Below are positions 1 to 8,623 of a stretch of 64,000 nt of DNA, piece after piece. The DNA lies in assembly GCA_017463225.1 (NCBI GenBank), contig JAFTPO010000002.1, positions 1 through 64,000 of the forward strand, given 5' to 3'. The notes beneath the pieces are model-generated. The model saw only the letters and a program-made list of their open reading frames with translations. It had not been told where the DNA came from and did no database searches. The translations under genes and the position numbers were made by a program. The stretch is from Lachnospiraceae bacterium (GTDB lineage Bacteria; Bacillota; Clostridia; Lachnospirales; Lachnospiraceae). The first letter of the stretch is position 1; every line of letters begins with the position of its first letter.

Positions 1-48
1 AAGTTTGACATGGTTAAGAAAGATGAAAGGTTGGCAATAGTACCATAA
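1..48 (+). CDS. C-terminal end of upstream gene, probably Lrp/AsnC-type regulator (partial)
   Basis: Frame 1 is open from the window edge to a TAA at 46-48 and encodes a 15-residue tail ending in ERLAIVP. The stop overlaps the ATG of the aminotransferase by one base (TAATG), so the two genes are translationally coupled. In related Clostridia an Lrp/AsnC-family regulator commonly precedes this aminotransferase and such proteins end in a similar basic/hydrophobic tail; the family assignment rests on that context and is inference only. Confidence 0.45.
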   Translation, partial: KFDMVKKDERLAIVP

Positions 49-1217
49 TGAGAAATCCATTATCACAAACAATTACAAATATTAAGCCATCAGGCATCAG
101 AAAGTTTTTCGATATCGTAAGCGAGATGCCGGATGCAATATCCCTTGGTGTTGGTGAGCCTGACTTCGATACACCATGGCATATAAGAGAAGAGGGTATC
201 TACTCTCTTGAAAAGGGTAAAACATTTTATACTTCAAACTCAGGTCTCCTTGAGCTTAGAGAGGAAATCTGTAAGTGGTATAAGAGAAAATACAACGTGG
301 ACTATGATTACAAGAAGGAAGCGCTTATTACCGTAGGTGGTAGTGAGGGTATAGACCTTGCCTTTAGAGCTATGCTTGACCCAGGGGATGAGGTTATAAT
401 TCCTGAGCCTTGCTATGTATCATATGTTCCTTGTGTTGAGCTTGCAGGTGGTGTGCCTGTGACCATAGCACTTAAGAATGAGAATCAGTTTAGACTTACT
501 CCGGAGGAGCTTCTTGACGCTATAACTGACAAGACTAAGATTCTTATACTTGCATATCCTAGCAACCCTACAGGAGCTATAATGACTAAGGAAGACCTTG
601 AGCCTATAGCTAAAATCTGTCAGGAGAAGGATATATTTGTTATATCTGACGAGATTTATTCAGAGCTTACATATGGAGACGCACAGCATTGTACCATCGG
701 TTCACTTCCTGGCATGAAGGAGAGAACAATTATTATAAATGGTTTCTCTAAGGCTTACGCTATGACAGGATGGAGACTTGGATATGCCCTTGCACCTCAG
801 GTTATTGCAGAGCAGATGACTAAGGTTCACCAATTTGCGATTATGTGTGCGCCAACCACCAGCCAGTATGCTGCTATAAGCGCTATCAAGGAGGGGGACA
901 AGGATATTGAGCGTATGAGGACATCATACGATCAGAGAAGACATTTCCTTATGAAGACATTTGAGGAGATGGGACTTCCTTGCTTTGAGCCGCTTGGAGC
1001 ATTTTATATGTTCCCATGTATTAAGGAGTTCGGTATGACTTCAGATGAATTTGCCACAAAGCTACTTCAGGAGGAGGAGCTTGCAGTGGTGCCTGGAACT
1101 GCTTTTGGTGATTGTGGTGAGGGCTTCCTTAGAATTTCCTATGCCTACTCCATAGATGAGCTTAGGGAAGCTATGAAGAGACTTGGTAGCTTTATAGAGA
1201 GATTGAGAAACAAATAA
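48..1217 (+). CDS. Pyridoxal phosphate aminotransferase, class I (aspartate/aromatic type)
   Basis: A 389-residue cytosolic fold-type I aminotransferase of normal family length. Visible landmarks are the N-terminal substrate loop SLGVGEPDFDTP near residue 32, the cofactor segment YPSNPTGA near 170, SDEIYSELTY near 200, the PLP-lysine region GFSKAYAMTGWRLGY near 233 and the C-terminal substrate-carboxylate arginine in FLRISYA. This is the PatA/AspB-like subgroup that transfers amino groups between aspartate, aromatic or branched amino acids and 2-oxoacids; the exact substrate cannot be read from sequence. The start overlaps the previous stop, and trmL follows after 15 bases, so all three are probably one operon. 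Confidence 0.9.
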   Translation: MRNPLSQTITNIKPSGIRKFFDIVSEMPDAISLGVGEPDFDTPWHIREEGIYSLEKGKTFYTSNSGLLELREEICKWYKRKYNVDYDYKKEALITVGGSEGIDLAFRAMLDPGDEVIIPEPCYVSYVPCVELAGGVPVTIALKNENQFRLTPEELLDAITDKTKILILAYPSNPTGAIMTKEDLEPIAKICQEKDIFVISDEIYSELTYGDAQHCTIGSLPGMKERTIIINGFSKAYAMTGWRLGYALAPQVIAEQMTKVHQFAIMCAPTTSQYAAISAIKEGDKDIERMRTSYDQRRHFLMKTFEEMGLPCFEPLGAFYMFPCIKEFGMTSDEFATKLLQEEELAVVPGTAFGDCGEGFLRISYAYSIDELREAMKRLGSFIERLRNK

Positions 1218-1232
1218 AGGATAAGGTTTATT

Positions 1233-1724
1233 ATGCTAAATATAGTATTATATGAACCAGAGATGCCGGCAAATACAGGAAATATAGGGCGCACCTGCAT
1301 AGCAACAGGTGCGCGTCTTCATTTGATTGAGCCTCTGGGATTTGAGATAAATGATAAGCAGCTAAAAAGAGCAGGTCTTGATTACTGGCCAAGGCTTGAT
1401 GTTACCGTATATTCAGATTTTGAGGATTTTAAGAGAAAGAATCCTGACGTAGTAATATATATGGCCACCACAAAGTCCAAGCAAAAGTATACCGATGTGA
1501 CATATCCAGAGGATGCCTACATAATGTTTGGCCCTGAAAGTAGAGGTATACCAGAGGAGATACTTTTAGAGAGCAAGGAAACCTGTGTGAGAATACCTAT
1601 GATGCCGGGAGAAAGATCACTAAATCTTTCAAATTCAGTGGCTATTATGGTATACGAGGCATTAAGACAGCAGGATTTTCCCGGCCTTGAAGAAGAGGGA
1701 CAGCTCCATAGATATGAGTGGTAA
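1233..1724 (+). CDS. trmL: tRNA (cytidine(34)-2'-O)-methyltransferase
   Basis: A 163-residue SPOUT-fold methyltransferase of the TrmL/CspR family, which 2'-O-methylates the wobble nucleotide of leucine tRNAs using S-adenosylmethionine. The three diagnostic blocks are all present: PEMPANTGNIGRTC near the N-terminus, FGPESRGIPEEIL around residue 93, and the knotted SAM-binding segment IPMMPGERSLNLSNSVAIM around 120. The length matches the family. An AGGATAAGG ribosome binding site lies upstream of the ATG. A strong terminator follows, which closes the aminotransferase-trmL operon. Confidence 0.95.
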   Translation: MLNIVLYEPEMPANTGNIGRTCIATGARLHLIEPLGFEINDKQLKRAGLDYWPRLDVTVYSDFEDFKRKNPDVVIYMATTKSKQKYTDVTYPEDAYIMFGPESRGIPEEILLESKETCVRIPMMPGERSLNLSNSVAIMVYEALRQQDFPGLEEEGQLHRYEW

Positions 1725-1748
1725 TTTAATAATAATCAGATAGAGTAA

Positions 1749-1794
1749 CAATCCCCCGGACAAATAATGTTGTTGTCAGGGGATTGTTTGTTTT
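1749..1794 (+). terminator. Rho-independent terminator after trmL
   Basis: CAATCCCC (1749-1756) pairs with GGGGATTG (1779-1786), extended inside by GGACAA/TTGTC, and the hairpin is followed by TTTGTTTT. It closes the trmL operon. Confidence 0.85.
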
Positions 1795-1869
1795 GGAGTA
1801 AAAAATATTGAACTTCACTAAAGACACAGTAAAAAATGTCGTAAAAGTGTGAACAACCCCACAAATATA

Positions 1870-1898
1870 TTGTAACCTATAGACGTTTTTGATATAAT
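1870..1898 (+). promoter_or_regulatory. Sigma-A type promoter for the seven-module surface protein
   Basis: TTGTAA (1870-1875) and a perfect TATAAT (1893-1898) are separated by 17 bases; the -10 box also carries the TG extension (TGATATAAT). It lies 55 bases before the surface-protein start and just after the trmL terminator. Confidence 0.75.
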
Positions 1899-1953
1899 TA
1901 ACTCACTTTATAATTGTGAAATATGCAGGATAAATTCGAAAGGAGATAAGGCT

Positions 1954-4662
1954 ATGAGAAGAAACAAGTGGATTACTAAAAAAATACTTTGCTTATGTGT
2001 AGCGCTGGCGATGCTGATAACCTTATTTGGGGGACAATATATGGTTGTTCAGGCAGAGGATATGGAGATTGCGGTGGTGGATGTAACCATTACCATACCT
2101 CTTGTGGGACAGGATGATATTAAGGTAAGCTATAGCGTGCCGGACGGGGCAGGCTATACTGTGACAGTGCGTGATGCTAATTGGAAGGATGGAAGCGCAA
2201 CTAATGATGCAGATTATTTCTATAACGGGGATATTTATTACACATTATTTGATGTTCAGGCCACTTCCGGGTATACCCTGACAGAAAATACTATAGTAAG
2301 AGTTAACAAAGATGTGTCAGGTGTAAATATGGTTGGAGGAATTGAGATTCCTGCTTCTACATTTGAATATACGACGTATCCGACAGCTCTGGGAGTTGTT
2401 GATAGTATTGATTTTGGAAATCTGCCATCGGGGGATATTGGCCAGACAGCAGATGAATATTCTTTAAATGGTACAAATTATACTGTATCCGGTTGGTGGA
2501 ACATATATGATAGAAGCTTGGAATACTGGGTACCGATAGACTCTACTCATACATTTGCCTCAGGAAATGTATATCAGTTTGAGGTAGAGGCCTATCCTAA
2601 TGCAGGATATGAGTTCGCTGAAGATTTAACAGCTAAAGCTGATGGGAAGAAAGCAGATTGCAGTTACTCCGCAGTGTGGGCAGGTTATAAAAAAACAGTG
2701 TCACATGCCCAGGAGATAAGCAGTGTCACCTACGATTTAACCAGCGCCATGGATGTAAAGGTAGGAGATACCTATGATGGCGCTAAGGTATCTGTGACAG
2801 TTCCGGAGGGAAGCAATTATACCGTATACGGATACTGGATTGATGAGGATGGCAATACACCTTCGATTTTTGAAAAAGGTAAGGACTATAGCTTTAACTA
2901 CACTGTGGCAGCCAACGAGGGCTACTGCTTTGTGGAAGATTTGAAGGCTAATAATGAATTTGTATACAGCGATGGAGTGAGCTTTGGAAGCAGTGAAGAC
3001 AAGTCTTTTAAGACAATTATAGATGAAGCTGTAGTTGCAGGAATTGTGGAGCCAAAGATAGGACAGGATATACCTAAGGGAAGCACAGGAGATGTTATAG
3101 AATTAACAGTACCTGATGGAACAGGATATACAGCAAAGGGTATGTGGCGCAACTCGGATAACAGTGTAGCTACCGGTAAATTTGAAGAGGGAAAAGCATA
3201 CCATTTAATAGTGATTGCTGCAGCTGATGAGGACAGTAGGTTTTCAGATGACGCACTGATTACAATCAATGGAGTTACATATTCGCCTGATACTATTGAA
3301 GGTGGAAATAATGGCAAAGCCATAATGTATAGGGTTAAATATTCATTTCGAGATAAGATTAAAAAGATTGAGATAACCGGTTTTAAGGAGCCTGTCATAG
3401 GTGAGGCTGCCAAGGTGGATAGTATAAAGGTGGCAGATAATGCCAATTACAAGATTGATGCAAAAGCATGGTATGACTATTATACATGGGATGAAGTTAC
3501 CTCCTTTGAGGAAGGGAATGCGTATGTACTAGAGACTTGTATTATGTCTGATGATGGCTATGAATTCTCAAAGGATGCGGTGGTGCTTCTTGATGGAGAA
3601 GATATTACAGACATGTGCTATATATATGATACCGACCTGTATATTGATATTCCTTACTGGTTTAAGGAGGTTGTACCTGAAGTAAGACTTGATAATATTC
3701 AGAAGCCTGCTGTAGGAGATATGCCATCTAACGATGTAAAGCTTCCGCAGGGTGCAAAGTATTCCATAGACCAGGCTGTGTGGAAAATCTGGGATGATGA
3801 GCATAAGTCTTATGAATCATTCACAGGAGCTTTTAAAGCTGGTGAGTCGTATCTCCTGTCTGTAAGAATAAGGATTGACGACGAAGAGTATATGTTTGAT
3901 TCTACTGGTACAAAGATTTATACCAACGGGGATTTATGTGAAGACGCAAGTATTTATCCGGATTTCATAGACTATAGTTTGCCTTTTTCACCGGAGATGA
4001 AGGCCATAGATAAGATTGAGCTGACAATACAGTCTCCTGTGGTAGGTCAGTCAGCAACCATAGATCCCATTGTAACAGTTCCGGAGGGAGCAAACTATGG
4101 AGTGGGAAGTGAAGCAAATCAGCCTCCGCACTGGATAGAAGGCAATGTGGATTCTATTAAGTATATTTCAGGAATATTTGAGGAGGACGGTAATTATGGT
4201 GTGGTTTTCCACGTGTTTGCAGGAGCAGGTTATGTATTTGCAGAGGAGTTGCAGATAATAGTCAATGATACAAGGTTGAACAAGGAAAATGTGTCTACGG
4301 GGGATAAGGTATCTATAGGACGTTACTTCTTCAATGAAGAATGCGCTCATTCTTATTCTGACTGGAAGGATGCAGGTGATGGAACTCATGCCAGAGAATG
4401 TACAATATGTGGAGCTAAGGATAGTGTAAAGCACACATATAAGGATAATAAATGTGTGGATTGCGGTAATGTGATGCAGGTGGATGAACCTGTGGAGGAA
4501 AAGTCGGATGAAACCACATCAAATGGAGATGTAGCAGGTGATAATAACTCAAACAATGATTCAAGTCCTGCTACAGGAGATAATACTTTAGTTATACCAG
4601 CGGCTATGCTTATGGTAATGTGTGTTGCAATTATCTTTGGATTAAAGAAAAATGAATCATAA
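1954..4662 (+). CDS. Secreted seven-module surface protein with PATGD-type C-terminal anchor
   Basis: A 902-residue exported protein without a function I recognise. A signal peptide (basic MRRNKWITKK start, then a hydrophobic core ending near VVQAED, residue 36) is followed by about seven degenerate modules of roughly 100 residues. Each module runs: P-x-VG, then VPEGANYTV-like strand, a conserved tryptophan, F-E-x-G-x-x-Y, and GY-x-F-x-E-D. A short four-Cys segment follows (ECTICGAKD ... CVDCGN near residue 810-830), then an acidic linker, SPATGDNT, a hydrophobic helix and the tail LKKNES. That tail has the layout of a sortase signal with an xPxTG variant, although no sortase is in the window. 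Start chosen at the ATG with GAAAGGAGATAAGGCT upstream. Its own promoter and terminator make it monocistronic. An adhesin or wall-associated binding role is inference. Confidence 0.85.
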   Translation: MRRNKWITKKILCLCVALAMLITLFGGQYMVVQAEDMEIAVVDVTITIPLVGQDDIKVSYSVPDGAGYTVTVRDANWKDGSATNDADYFYNGDIYYTLFDVQATSGYTLTENTIVRVNKDVSGVNMVGGIEIPASTFEYTTYPTALGVVDSIDFGNLPSGDIGQTADEYSLNGTNYTVSGWWNIYDRSLEYWVPIDSTHTFASGNVYQFEVEAYPNAGYEFAEDLTAKADGKKADCSYSAVWAGYKKTVSHAQEISSVTYDLTSAMDVKVGDTYDGAKVSVTVPEGSNYTVYGYWIDEDGNTPSIFEKGKDYSFNYTVAANEGYCFVEDLKANNEFVYSDGVSFGSSEDKSFKTIIDEAVVAGIVEPKIGQDIPKGSTGDVIELTVPDGTGYTAKGMWRNSDNSVATGKFEEGKAYHLIVIAAADEDSRFSDDALITINGVTYSPDTIEGGNNGKAIMYRVKYSFRDKIKKIEITGFKEPVIGEAAKVDSIKVADNANYKIDAKAWYDYYTWDEVTSFEEGNAYVLETCIMSDDGYEFSKDAVVLLDGEDITDMCYIYDTDLYIDIPYWFKEVVPEVRLDNIQKPAVGDMPSNDVKLPQGAKYSIDQAVWKIWDDEHKSYESFTGAFKAGESYLLSVRIRIDDEEYMFDSTGTKIYTNGDLCEDASIYPDFIDYSLPFSPEMKAIDKIELTIQSPVVGQSATIDPIVTVPEGANYGVGSEANQPPHWIEGNVDSIKYISGIFEEDGNYGVVFHVFAGAGYVFAEELQIIVNDTRLNKENVSTGDKVSIGRYFFNEECAHSYSDWKDAGDGTHARECTICGAKDSVKHTYKDNKCVDCGNVMQVDEPVEEKSDETTSNGDVAGDNNSNNDSSPATGDNTLVIPAAMLMVMCVAIIFGLKKNES

Positions 4663-4671
4663 ATGATATTG

Positions 4672-4722
4672 AAATACAGTCCTTTGCTGTGAGATAATCT
4701 AGGCGAAGGACTGTATTTTATT
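4672..4722 (+). terminator. Terminator after the surface protein
   Basis: AAATACAGTCCTT (4672-4684) is perfectly complementary to AAGGACTGTATTT (4706-4718), followed by a short T-rich stretch. It sits between the surface-protein stop and the ribosome binding site of the next gene, so some readthrough is possible. Confidence 0.7.
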
Positions 4723-4737
4723 GTGAAAGGAAAAATT

Positions 4738-5772
4738 ATGGAGCATATTAACTGGTTGGACAAGCCATATTATTCGTTAAATGCATATTTCAAGCATACC
4801 TATGGTCAGAAAATATACAAAATCGCTGTGGATGCAGGGCTTTCATGTCCAAATAGGGATGGAACCCTTGATACAAGAGGATGTATATTTTGTAGCAGGG
4901 GTGGCAGTGGGGATTTTGCGGTGAAGCTTGGTGAGAGTCAGGATGAATCTAATGTATGTACCGGGCTAAAACAACTTTCTGTCAAAGAGCAGATACTTCA
5001 AGGCAAGGCTAGGTATAACAAGGAAACAGGAGATAAGTTTGTTATATATTTCCAAGCATTTACTAATACCTATGGAAATCCTGATTATCTTAGAAGAATT
5101 TGGACAGAGGCTTTAGAAGAGGAGGACGTGGTGGGGATTTCTATTGCAACCAGGCCGGATTGCTTGGGAGATGAAATTCTACATGTGCTGGATGAATTAA
5201 GTCAGAGGTATTGTGTGGAAAATAATGGTCAGAGCAAATTCATCTGGGTGGAACTGGGTCTTCAGACCATACATGATAAAACAGTGGAATATATTAGGAG
5301 ACACTATCCCTTAGAAGAGTATGAGGCAGCGGTTAGGAAGCTTGATAAGCTGGGGATTCCTTATATTACCCACATAATTTTAGGACTGCCCGGTGAGACC
5401 AGGGAGGAGATGCTGGAGACAGTGTTCTATGTGGAACAGGGAGTGTTTGAACAGGACAGTCACAGCAAGATAAAGCCCTTTGGCATAAAGCTGCAGCTAC
5501 TCCATGTGTTGGAGGATACAGACCTGGCTGAAGATTATAGACAGGGGAAATTTCAGGTGATGGAGATGGATGAATATCTGGAGCTTGTTATAGACTGTCT
5601 GCAGAGAATCAATCCTAATATTGTCATTCACCGCGTGACAGGGGACGGACCTAAGAATATACTTATAGCACCTACCTGGTCAGGAAATAAGAAGCATGTG
5701 CTTAACACTCTTCACAAGAAGATGAGGGAGAGAGAGGCAAGTCAGGGTGACTACTCAATTATGCTGTGGTAG
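4738..5772 (+). CDS. TIGR01212-family radical SAM protein (YhcC-like)
   Basis: A 344-residue radical SAM protein. The [4Fe-4S] region is visible near residues 30-50 as CPNRDGT followed by GCIFCSRGGSGD, and the family hallmarks FQAFTNTY and IYFQ, ISIATRPDC, WVELGLQTIHD and THIILGLPGETREEM follow in order. This matches TIGR01212/YhcC, whose substrate is not established to my knowledge. I place the start at the ATG at 4738, because AAAGGA (4726-4731) is a good ribosome binding site for it; a GTG at 4723 in the same frame overlaps that site. It stands after a terminator and before a separate DHH gene, so its transcription arrangement is unclear. Confidence 0.88.
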   Translation: MEHINWLDKPYYSLNAYFKHTYGQKIYKIAVDAGLSCPNRDGTLDTRGCIFCSRGGSGDFAVKLGESQDESNVCTGLKQLSVKEQILQGKARYNKETGDKFVIYFQAFTNTYGNPDYLRRIWTEALEEEDVVGISIATRPDCLGDEILHVLDELSQRYCVENNGQSKFIWVELGLQTIHDKTVEYIRRHYPLEEYEAAVRKLDKLGIPYITHIILGLPGETREEMLETVFYVEQGVFEQDSHSKIKPFGIKLQLLHVLEDTDLAEDYRQGKFQVMEMDEYLELVIDCLQRINPNIVIHRVTGDGPKNILIAPTWSGNKKHVLNTLHKKMREREASQGDYSIMLW

Positions 5773-5798
5773 TACCCTTTGGAACCATAATATATCCT

Positions 5799-5826
5799 TG
5801 AAAATTGTTTCAAAATAGGATAGTAT
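5799..5826 (+). promoter_or_regulatory. Possible promoter for the DHH phosphoesterase gene
   Basis: TTGAAA (5799-5804) and TAGTAT (5821-5826) with a 16-base spacer. Both boxes deviate from consensus; the position just before the 5832-5872 hairpin supports it. Confidence 0.3.
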
Positions 5827-5831
5827 AGAAA

Positions 5832-5872
5832 TGAACTATTTTTTGCAATGTATTGGGCTTAAAAATAGTTCA
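5832..5872 (+). promoter_or_regulatory. Perfect 12-bp inverted repeat in the leader of the DHH gene
   Basis: TGAACTATTTTT (5832-5843) and AAAAATAGTTCA (5861-5872) are exact reverse complements with a 17-base loop. There is no T-tract after it, and it lies just downstream of a possible promoter, so it is better read as a leader hairpin or operator than as a terminator. Confidence 0.5.
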
Positions 5873-5920
5873 GGAGGAATAGGTTACTAAATTAAAATAC
5901 ACTAGAAAAGGGGTTAGGGA

Positions 5921-6838
5921 ATGAGATTAGTTACACGTTCAGATTTTGATGGTTTAGCTTGTGGAGCGCTTCTTAAGGAGGCAGGAATTATTGATTGTTG
6001 GACATTTGCTCATCCAAAGGATTTGCAGGACGGACTTGTACCTGTAACTGAGAATGACTGTCTGGCAAATGTGCCATTTGTAGAGGGTTGTGGACTTTGG
6101 TTTGACCACCACTCAAGTGAGCATGAGAGACTAGAGCTTGAGGGTAAGTATAAGGGCGAGAGCAGAATCACACCTTCATGTGCCAGAATAATATATGAGT
6201 ACTACGGTGGTAAGGATAGATTTCCACAGTTTGACGAGATGATGGAGGCTGTTGATAAGGTTGATTCAGGTAACCTTACAGTAGATGAAATCTTAAATCC
6301 TACAGGCTGGATTCTGGTAGGCTTTTTAATGGATCCTAGAACAGGACTTGGACGTTGGAGAAACTTCACTATACCTAATTACAAGCTTATGGAAGAGCTT
6401 ATAGATGCCTGCAGAACTATGACTACAGAGGAGATTCTTAACCTTCCTGATGTTAAGGAGCGTATCGAAGTTTATAACGAGCAGACTGAGAAGTTCAAGG
6501 AGATGGTAAAGGAGCACACTAGGATAGAGAAGGATGTTATCATCACAGACCTTCGCGGTGTGGACCCTATTTATACCGGAAATAGATTTATGATATACAG
6601 TCTCTACCCAGAGCAGAACATTTCAGCTTGGATAGTAAATGGTAAGGGTGGAGTAGGCTGTTCAGCAGCAGTAGGCTACAGCATCATCAACAAGACATCA
6701 ACAGTAGATGTTGGAAGTCTTATGCTTAAGTATGGTGGCGGTGGTCACAAGAAGGTTGGAACCTGCCAGTTTACAGATGAGAACATGGATGAGATGCTTC
6801 CAAAGATGTTAGATGAGCTTGTAAACGGAGTAAAATAA
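5921..6838 (+). CDS. DHH-family phosphoesterase (exopolyphosphatase-like)
   Basis: A 305-residue protein of the DHH/DHHA1 superfamily, metal-dependent phosphoesterases that act on polyphosphate, short RNA or cyclic dinucleotides. Motif I is RSDFDG at residues 6-11, the name-giving DHH is in LWFDHHSSEHE near 60, and the C-terminal glycine-rich DHHA1-type motif is YGGGGHKKVGTCQF near 272. Manganese or magnesium ligands are therefore intact. Similar Lachnospiraceae proteins are usually annotated as exopolyphosphatase; the substrate is not provable here. The start follows AAAAGGGGTTAGGGA. It is a single gene between a leader hairpin and a strong terminator. Confidence 0.85.
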   Translation: MRLVTRSDFDGLACGALLKEAGIIDCWTFAHPKDLQDGLVPVTENDCLANVPFVEGCGLWFDHHSSEHERLELEGKYKGESRITPSCARIIYEYYGGKDRFPQFDEMMEAVDKVDSGNLTVDEILNPTGWILVGFLMDPRTGLGRWRNFTIPNYKLMEELIDACRTMTTEEILNLPDVKERIEVYNEQTEKFKEMVKEHTRIEKDVIITDLRGVDPIYTGNRFMIYSLYPEQNISAWIVNGKGGVGCSAAVGYSIINKTSTVDVGSLMLKYGGGGHKKVGTCQFTDENMDEMLPKMLDELVNGVK

Positions 6839-6852
6839 ATAATATATCGTCG

Positions 6853-6902
6853 AAAAAATCCGTCGAATTAGATGAGAAATCTAGTTCGGCGGATTTTTTT
6901 GT
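6853..6902 (+). terminator. Rho-independent terminator after the DHH gene
   Basis: AAAAAATCCGTCGAA (6853-6867) pairs with TTCGGCGGATTTTTT (6885-6899) with one G-U type position, ending in a run of seven T. The A/T symmetry could let it work in both directions. Confidence 0.88.
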
Positions 6903-7225
6903 TTTTGGCTTCAAGCTGGCTTAAATCAAGACTTTCAAGATGAAATATTATAGGTTTAAAAATAAACTGTTCACAGATAAATCACAGAATGTATGGAATT
7001 GTGACATTTGTGTAATTCTTTACTCTTTACTCTAAAAATGATGTCGTGCTATAGTCCACTTACAGCAAGGTTTTTACAGTAGCTATTTCTCAAAATCAAA
7101 AAATCCTTTTGTAAAAGTGTTTATTAATTAATCCCAAAAAATTAAAAGATCCCCATAAAAATCAGATGAGAGCAATAACCCAGGCTCCATCGGGCTACTG
7201 TAAATCCTCTGTGTTAGGAGGAGAT
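6903..7225 (+). other. 323-bp gene-free leader upstream of the Tad operon
   Basis: AT-rich sequence with no supported gene. The last part (about 7164-7220) is less AT-rich and can fold: AGAG (7168-7171) with CTCT near 7207, and CCC/GGG around CCAGGCTCCATCGGG. A reading frame through it is only the in-frame extension of the prepilin peptidase and lacks a ribosome binding site. I could not match the segment to a riboswitch class I know (GEMM-I, GEMM-II, preQ1 and THF signatures are absent). A Tad operon promoter must lie here, but I see no convincing -35/-10 pair. Confidence 0.5.
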
Positions 7226-7729
7226 ATGAGTTTTATCTTGATTATAAATATTTTGCTGATGCTTGCTATAGCAATCTGCCTGGACCTTAAGTCAGGAAAG
7301 ATTCCAAACACTTACAATCTGTGCTGGATGATATATGGGATGCTGTACAGTCTTTTGTTTGTTGTCGGTGGATTACTAAACAGCGTTTTAGGAATAGGAA
7401 TTCCTTTTTTAGGACTTATGCTGTTGTTTAAGCTGGGAGCCATAGGTGCGGGGGATATAAAGCTTTTTATGGCAATTGGAAGCTTTTTGGGGATGCAGGT
7501 TATTCCTGTTATAGTGTATAGCTTTTTGCTTTGTGCTTTGTACGGTGTGCTGAGAGGTGCCACAGTAGCTTTGAGGAGGTTGCGAAAGGGTGATGGGACC
7601 AATGTGCTACAGCATTTGGTCGCGGGCTTTAGAGGAAATACCCGGGTTGCTTTCTCGGTATTTATAGGACTCGGCTTTGTAGTATACGCAATAAAGACTA
7701 TGTGGGGAGGCGGATGGCTTGAGATATAG
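7226..7729 (+). CDS. Type IV prepilin peptidase (A24 family, TadV/CpaA-like)
   Basis: A 167-residue integral membrane aspartyl protease that removes the leader from Flp pilin and pseudopilins. Both catalytic aspartates are visible: D20 in CLDLKSGKIPN and D77 in GAGDIKL. About five hydrophobic segments account for nearly the whole protein, and it lacks the zinc/methylase domain of the long PilD form, as is usual for TadV/CpaA. The ATG at 7226 is chosen because TTAGGAGGAGAT precedes it; the longer frame to 7166 has no such site. It is the first gene of the Tad operon and overlaps the next gene by 11 bases. Confidence 0.93.
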   Translation: MSFILIINILLMLAIAICLDLKSGKIPNTYNLCWMIYGMLYSLLFVVGGLLNSVLGIGIPFLGLMLLFKLGAIGAGDIKLFMAIGSFLGMQVIPVIVYSFLLCALYGVLRGATVALRRLRKGDGTNVLQHLVAGFRGNTRVAFSVFIGLGFVVYAIKTMWGGGWLEI

Positions 7730-8621
7730 GATAGGAATATGCGATGGAGATTACCATTATGTGGTTAATCTTATGGAGTTTGTAAATTCCCGGAAGGATA
7801 CAGGGGTAAATATGGTTGCATTTTCTTCTGTGGAGGCTATTCGAGAGTACTTGGACAGAAATTATCTGGATGGAATAATGCTGGGGGAAAGTCTAATCTG
7901 GGGCCAGGAGATTGAGGGAGTCAGTGTTATGCGACTGACAGAACGGAGAGTCCTAAGAGAGGGCTGTGTATATAAGTATCAAAGTGGAGAGGCAATAGCT
8001 GAGGATATTTTGAGATGTCTGAAGGTGTTGACTGTGTCGGAAGAGGATGCCTGTAAAGGGGGAGCTTTTCTGGCAGTTTACTCTCCTTTAGGAAGATGCG
8101 GCAAGACTCAGCTGGCCAAGGGGATATGCTGTAACAATCAGCGGTCTCTTTATATATCCATGGAGGAATATGGAAGGAGAAATGCCTTAGGTGAGGAGAT
8201 ATTGTATAATCTGGTATTTCAAAATGAAAGCCTGATTCAGTTAATAGGAAGGCTGAAAAATAATCAATATGGATTTCAGGAAATAACGGGAATTCTCAGC
8301 TATCAGGATATCAGATTATTGAAGAAAGAGAATATAGGCTGGCTAAAGCAACAGCTTTTTATGATAGGTGATTATGGAAGAGTGGTTTTTGATATAGGGG
8401 CGGCAGCCCTTTGGTCACTAGATATTTTAGGTGTTATGGACAGAATCTACGTTCCTGTGTTGGAGGATGAAGCCTCAGGGATAAAGCTTCAGGCTTTTAG
8501 AGAGGTGCTTAAGGGTGATGATTATGGTGGAATAAGTGAGAAGCTGGTTTATCTGAGCGTGCCAAATTGTGGATTTAGCTCGGAGATTATGAAGGATTTT
8601 GTGTGTAAAGGAGAGCTGTAG
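7719..8621 (+). CDS. TadZ/CpaE-like ATPase of the Tad pilus
   Basis: A 300-residue protein in the position of TadZ/CpaE, the MinD-like ATPase that positions Tad secretion machines. Residues 1-100 look like a degenerate receiver domain (RYRIGICDGDYHYV start). A modified P-loop follows near residue 125 as VYSPLGRCGKTQLAKG; the usual KGGxGKT is changed to GRCGKT, so nucleotide binding is plausible but not typical. The rest resembles the weakly conserved MinD-like domain found in clostridial Tad operons. The start codon is TTG, supported by GGGAGGCGGA eight bases upstream, and lies inside the prepilin peptidase gene. Confidence 0.75.
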   Translation: MRYRIGICDGDYHYVVNLMEFVNSRKDTGVNMVAFSSVEAIREYLDRNYLDGIMLGESLIWGQEIEGVSVMRLTERRVLREGCVYKYQSGEAIAEDILRCLKVLTVSEEDACKGGAFLAVYSPLGRCGKTQLAKGICCNNQRSLYISMEEYGRRNALGEEILYNLVFQNESLIQLIGRLKNNQYGFQEITGILSYQDIRLLKKENIGWLKQQLFMIGDYGRVVFDIGAAALWSLDILGVMDRIYVPVLEDEASGIKLQAFREVLKGDDYGGISEKLVYLSVPNCGFSSEIMKDFVCKGEL

Positions 8622-8623
8622 GG

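Noticed and set aside
2922..3446. 174-codon minus-strand frame inside the seven-module surface protein
   Set aside because: Antisense shadow; the plus-strand modules continue through it without interruption.
7160..7225. c-di-GMP (GEMM) riboswitch before the Tad operon
   Set aside because: I looked for the conserved GEMM-I and GEMM-II core sequences; none is present, so no riboswitch class is claimed.
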